Assembly: GCA_039029935.1 (NCBI GenBank)
Contig: JBCCFC010000205.1
Span: 1 to 13,855 of the forward strand
DNA: 13,855 nt
Direction of reading: 5' to 3'
Origin: G039029935 sp039029935
GTDB taxonomy: Bacteria; Chloroflexota; Anaerolineae; Caldilineales; Caldilineaceae
Position 1 is the stretch's first letter, and each line of letters begins with the position of its first letter. Under the pieces are notes generated by a model, which saw only the letters and a program-made list of their open reading frames with translations, was not told the DNA's origin and ran no database searches. The position numbers were made by a program, and so were the translations under genes. Of the stretch, positions 13,390 to 13,855 are shown one piece after another.

Positions 13390-13855
13390 TTAAACGATCT
13401 GAGAGAGTGGACGTGTGCTGTACAACTGCATGTAGGAGCGATGTTCAGCGCGTATGCCCAATTGTGCAAGCCGAAACGATTTCAATACATTGGTATCGTT
13501 CAGGACTTTGCGGTCAAACAACTGACCATAAAATATCTTCAAAAAGCGGTCGGCGCACTCTTGGTAGATTTCACGTGAGATACCCACCGCCCAATCGACG
13601 CCATGCGCATTGACCGCTGTGCGCGCAATCTCCAAGGAGTAGCAGTTCCTGAGTGTGACCAACTGCACGGGTGAGATGGACAACAGCGACCCCAGAATCG
13701 CCTCGTCGAGGATTTCTTCATCATGCATAAAGAAGCCCTCTTCCGCACTATGTCCGGACAAGTCCAAGACCTGATATGCACCGCCATTGACATCACGACA
13801 CAACTCGTCAATCAGCTTGTCGAGCGTGATGTCTGGATAGACAAAATGGTCCACA
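13390..13855 (-). CDS. CHAT-like (caspase-fold) cysteine protease domain, C-terminal part
   Basis: The gene is cut by the window end; at least 154 codons lie inside, and the apparent GTG start at 13854 is probably an internal Val codon. The residues read as the C-terminal half of a CHAT or caspase-like domain: YQVLDLSGHSAEEGFF with the candidate catalytic His35, then VQLVTLRNCYSLEIAR with candidate catalytic Cys71, then AVGISREIYQECADRFLKIFYGQL as the following helix. Numbering is from the window edge. Proteins of this type are often large, with N-terminal partner domains, and act in bacterial defence or signalling; this part of the protein is not visible. It runs opposite to the iron genes and is probably unrelated to them. 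The call rests on the His/Cys motif pair. Confidence 0.72.
   Translation of the reverse strand, partial: VDHFVYPDITLDKLIDELCRDVNGGAYQVLDLSGHSAEEGFFMHDEEILDEAILGSLLSISPVQLVTLRNCYSLEIARTAVNAHGVDWAVGISREIYQECADRFLKIFYGQLFDRKVLNDTNVLKSFRLAQLGIRAEHRSYMQLYSTRPLSQIV

Overview
The window is dominated by an iron/siderophore locus on the + strand. It carries parts of three ferric-siderophore binding proteins, four FecCD-type permeases, one ABC ATPase, and several cytosolic proteins likely to handle iron after import. Base composition is moderate GC. The substrate-binding proteins are lipoproteins and no TonB-dependent receptor is seen. The flavodoxin resembles the cyanobacterial type, XisH/XisI and a CHAT-like protease are present, and intergenic DNA holds arrays of 8-bp units. 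Together these suggest a filamentous Chloroflexota-like (or less likely cyanobacterial) bacterium. That assignment is inference only.

Layout. 1-600: C-terminal part of a siderophore-binding protein whose reading frame appears broken. 683-1756: sucrase/ferredoxin-like thioredoxin-fold protein with CX8C and HX3H motifs matching the Apd1-type [2Fe-2S] site. 1747-1919: array of 8-bp units enclosed by a perfect 15-bp inverted repeat. 1938-3017: a STAS/SpoIIAA-like domain fused to a long-chain flavodoxin. 3037-3779 (minus): xisI and xisH. 3963-4887: a two-gene overlapping pair resembling a toxin-antitoxin module with a PIN-like second protein. This AT-richer 3037-4887 block looks like an accessory insertion inside the iron locus. 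5054-8253: lipoprotein SBP plus two FecCD permeases, with no ATPase. 8254-8634: 381-bp non-coding spacer with several stem-loops. 8635-12530: a YclNOPQ/CeuBCDE-like transporter (two permeases, ATPase, lipoprotein SBP), with a second 8-bp-unit array before the ATPase and a large imperfect inverted repeat before the SBP. 12552-12712: a strong terminator-like hairpin and further hairpins. 12731-13318: a DUF2470-like/DUF2218 fusion. 13390-13855 (minus): C-terminal part of a CHAT-like cysteine protease cut by the window edge.

How the genes may work together (inference): lipoprotein SBPs capture ferric siderophores, the FecCD permeases import them using the single ATPase seen here, and the flavodoxin and [2Fe-2S] thioredoxin-like protein supply electrons to release iron by reduction. 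The DUF2470-DUF2218 protein may act in iron or heme handling. The most interesting parts are this possible reductive release module, the flavodoxin fusion with its His/Asp-rich loop, and the 8-bp-phased intergenic arrays.
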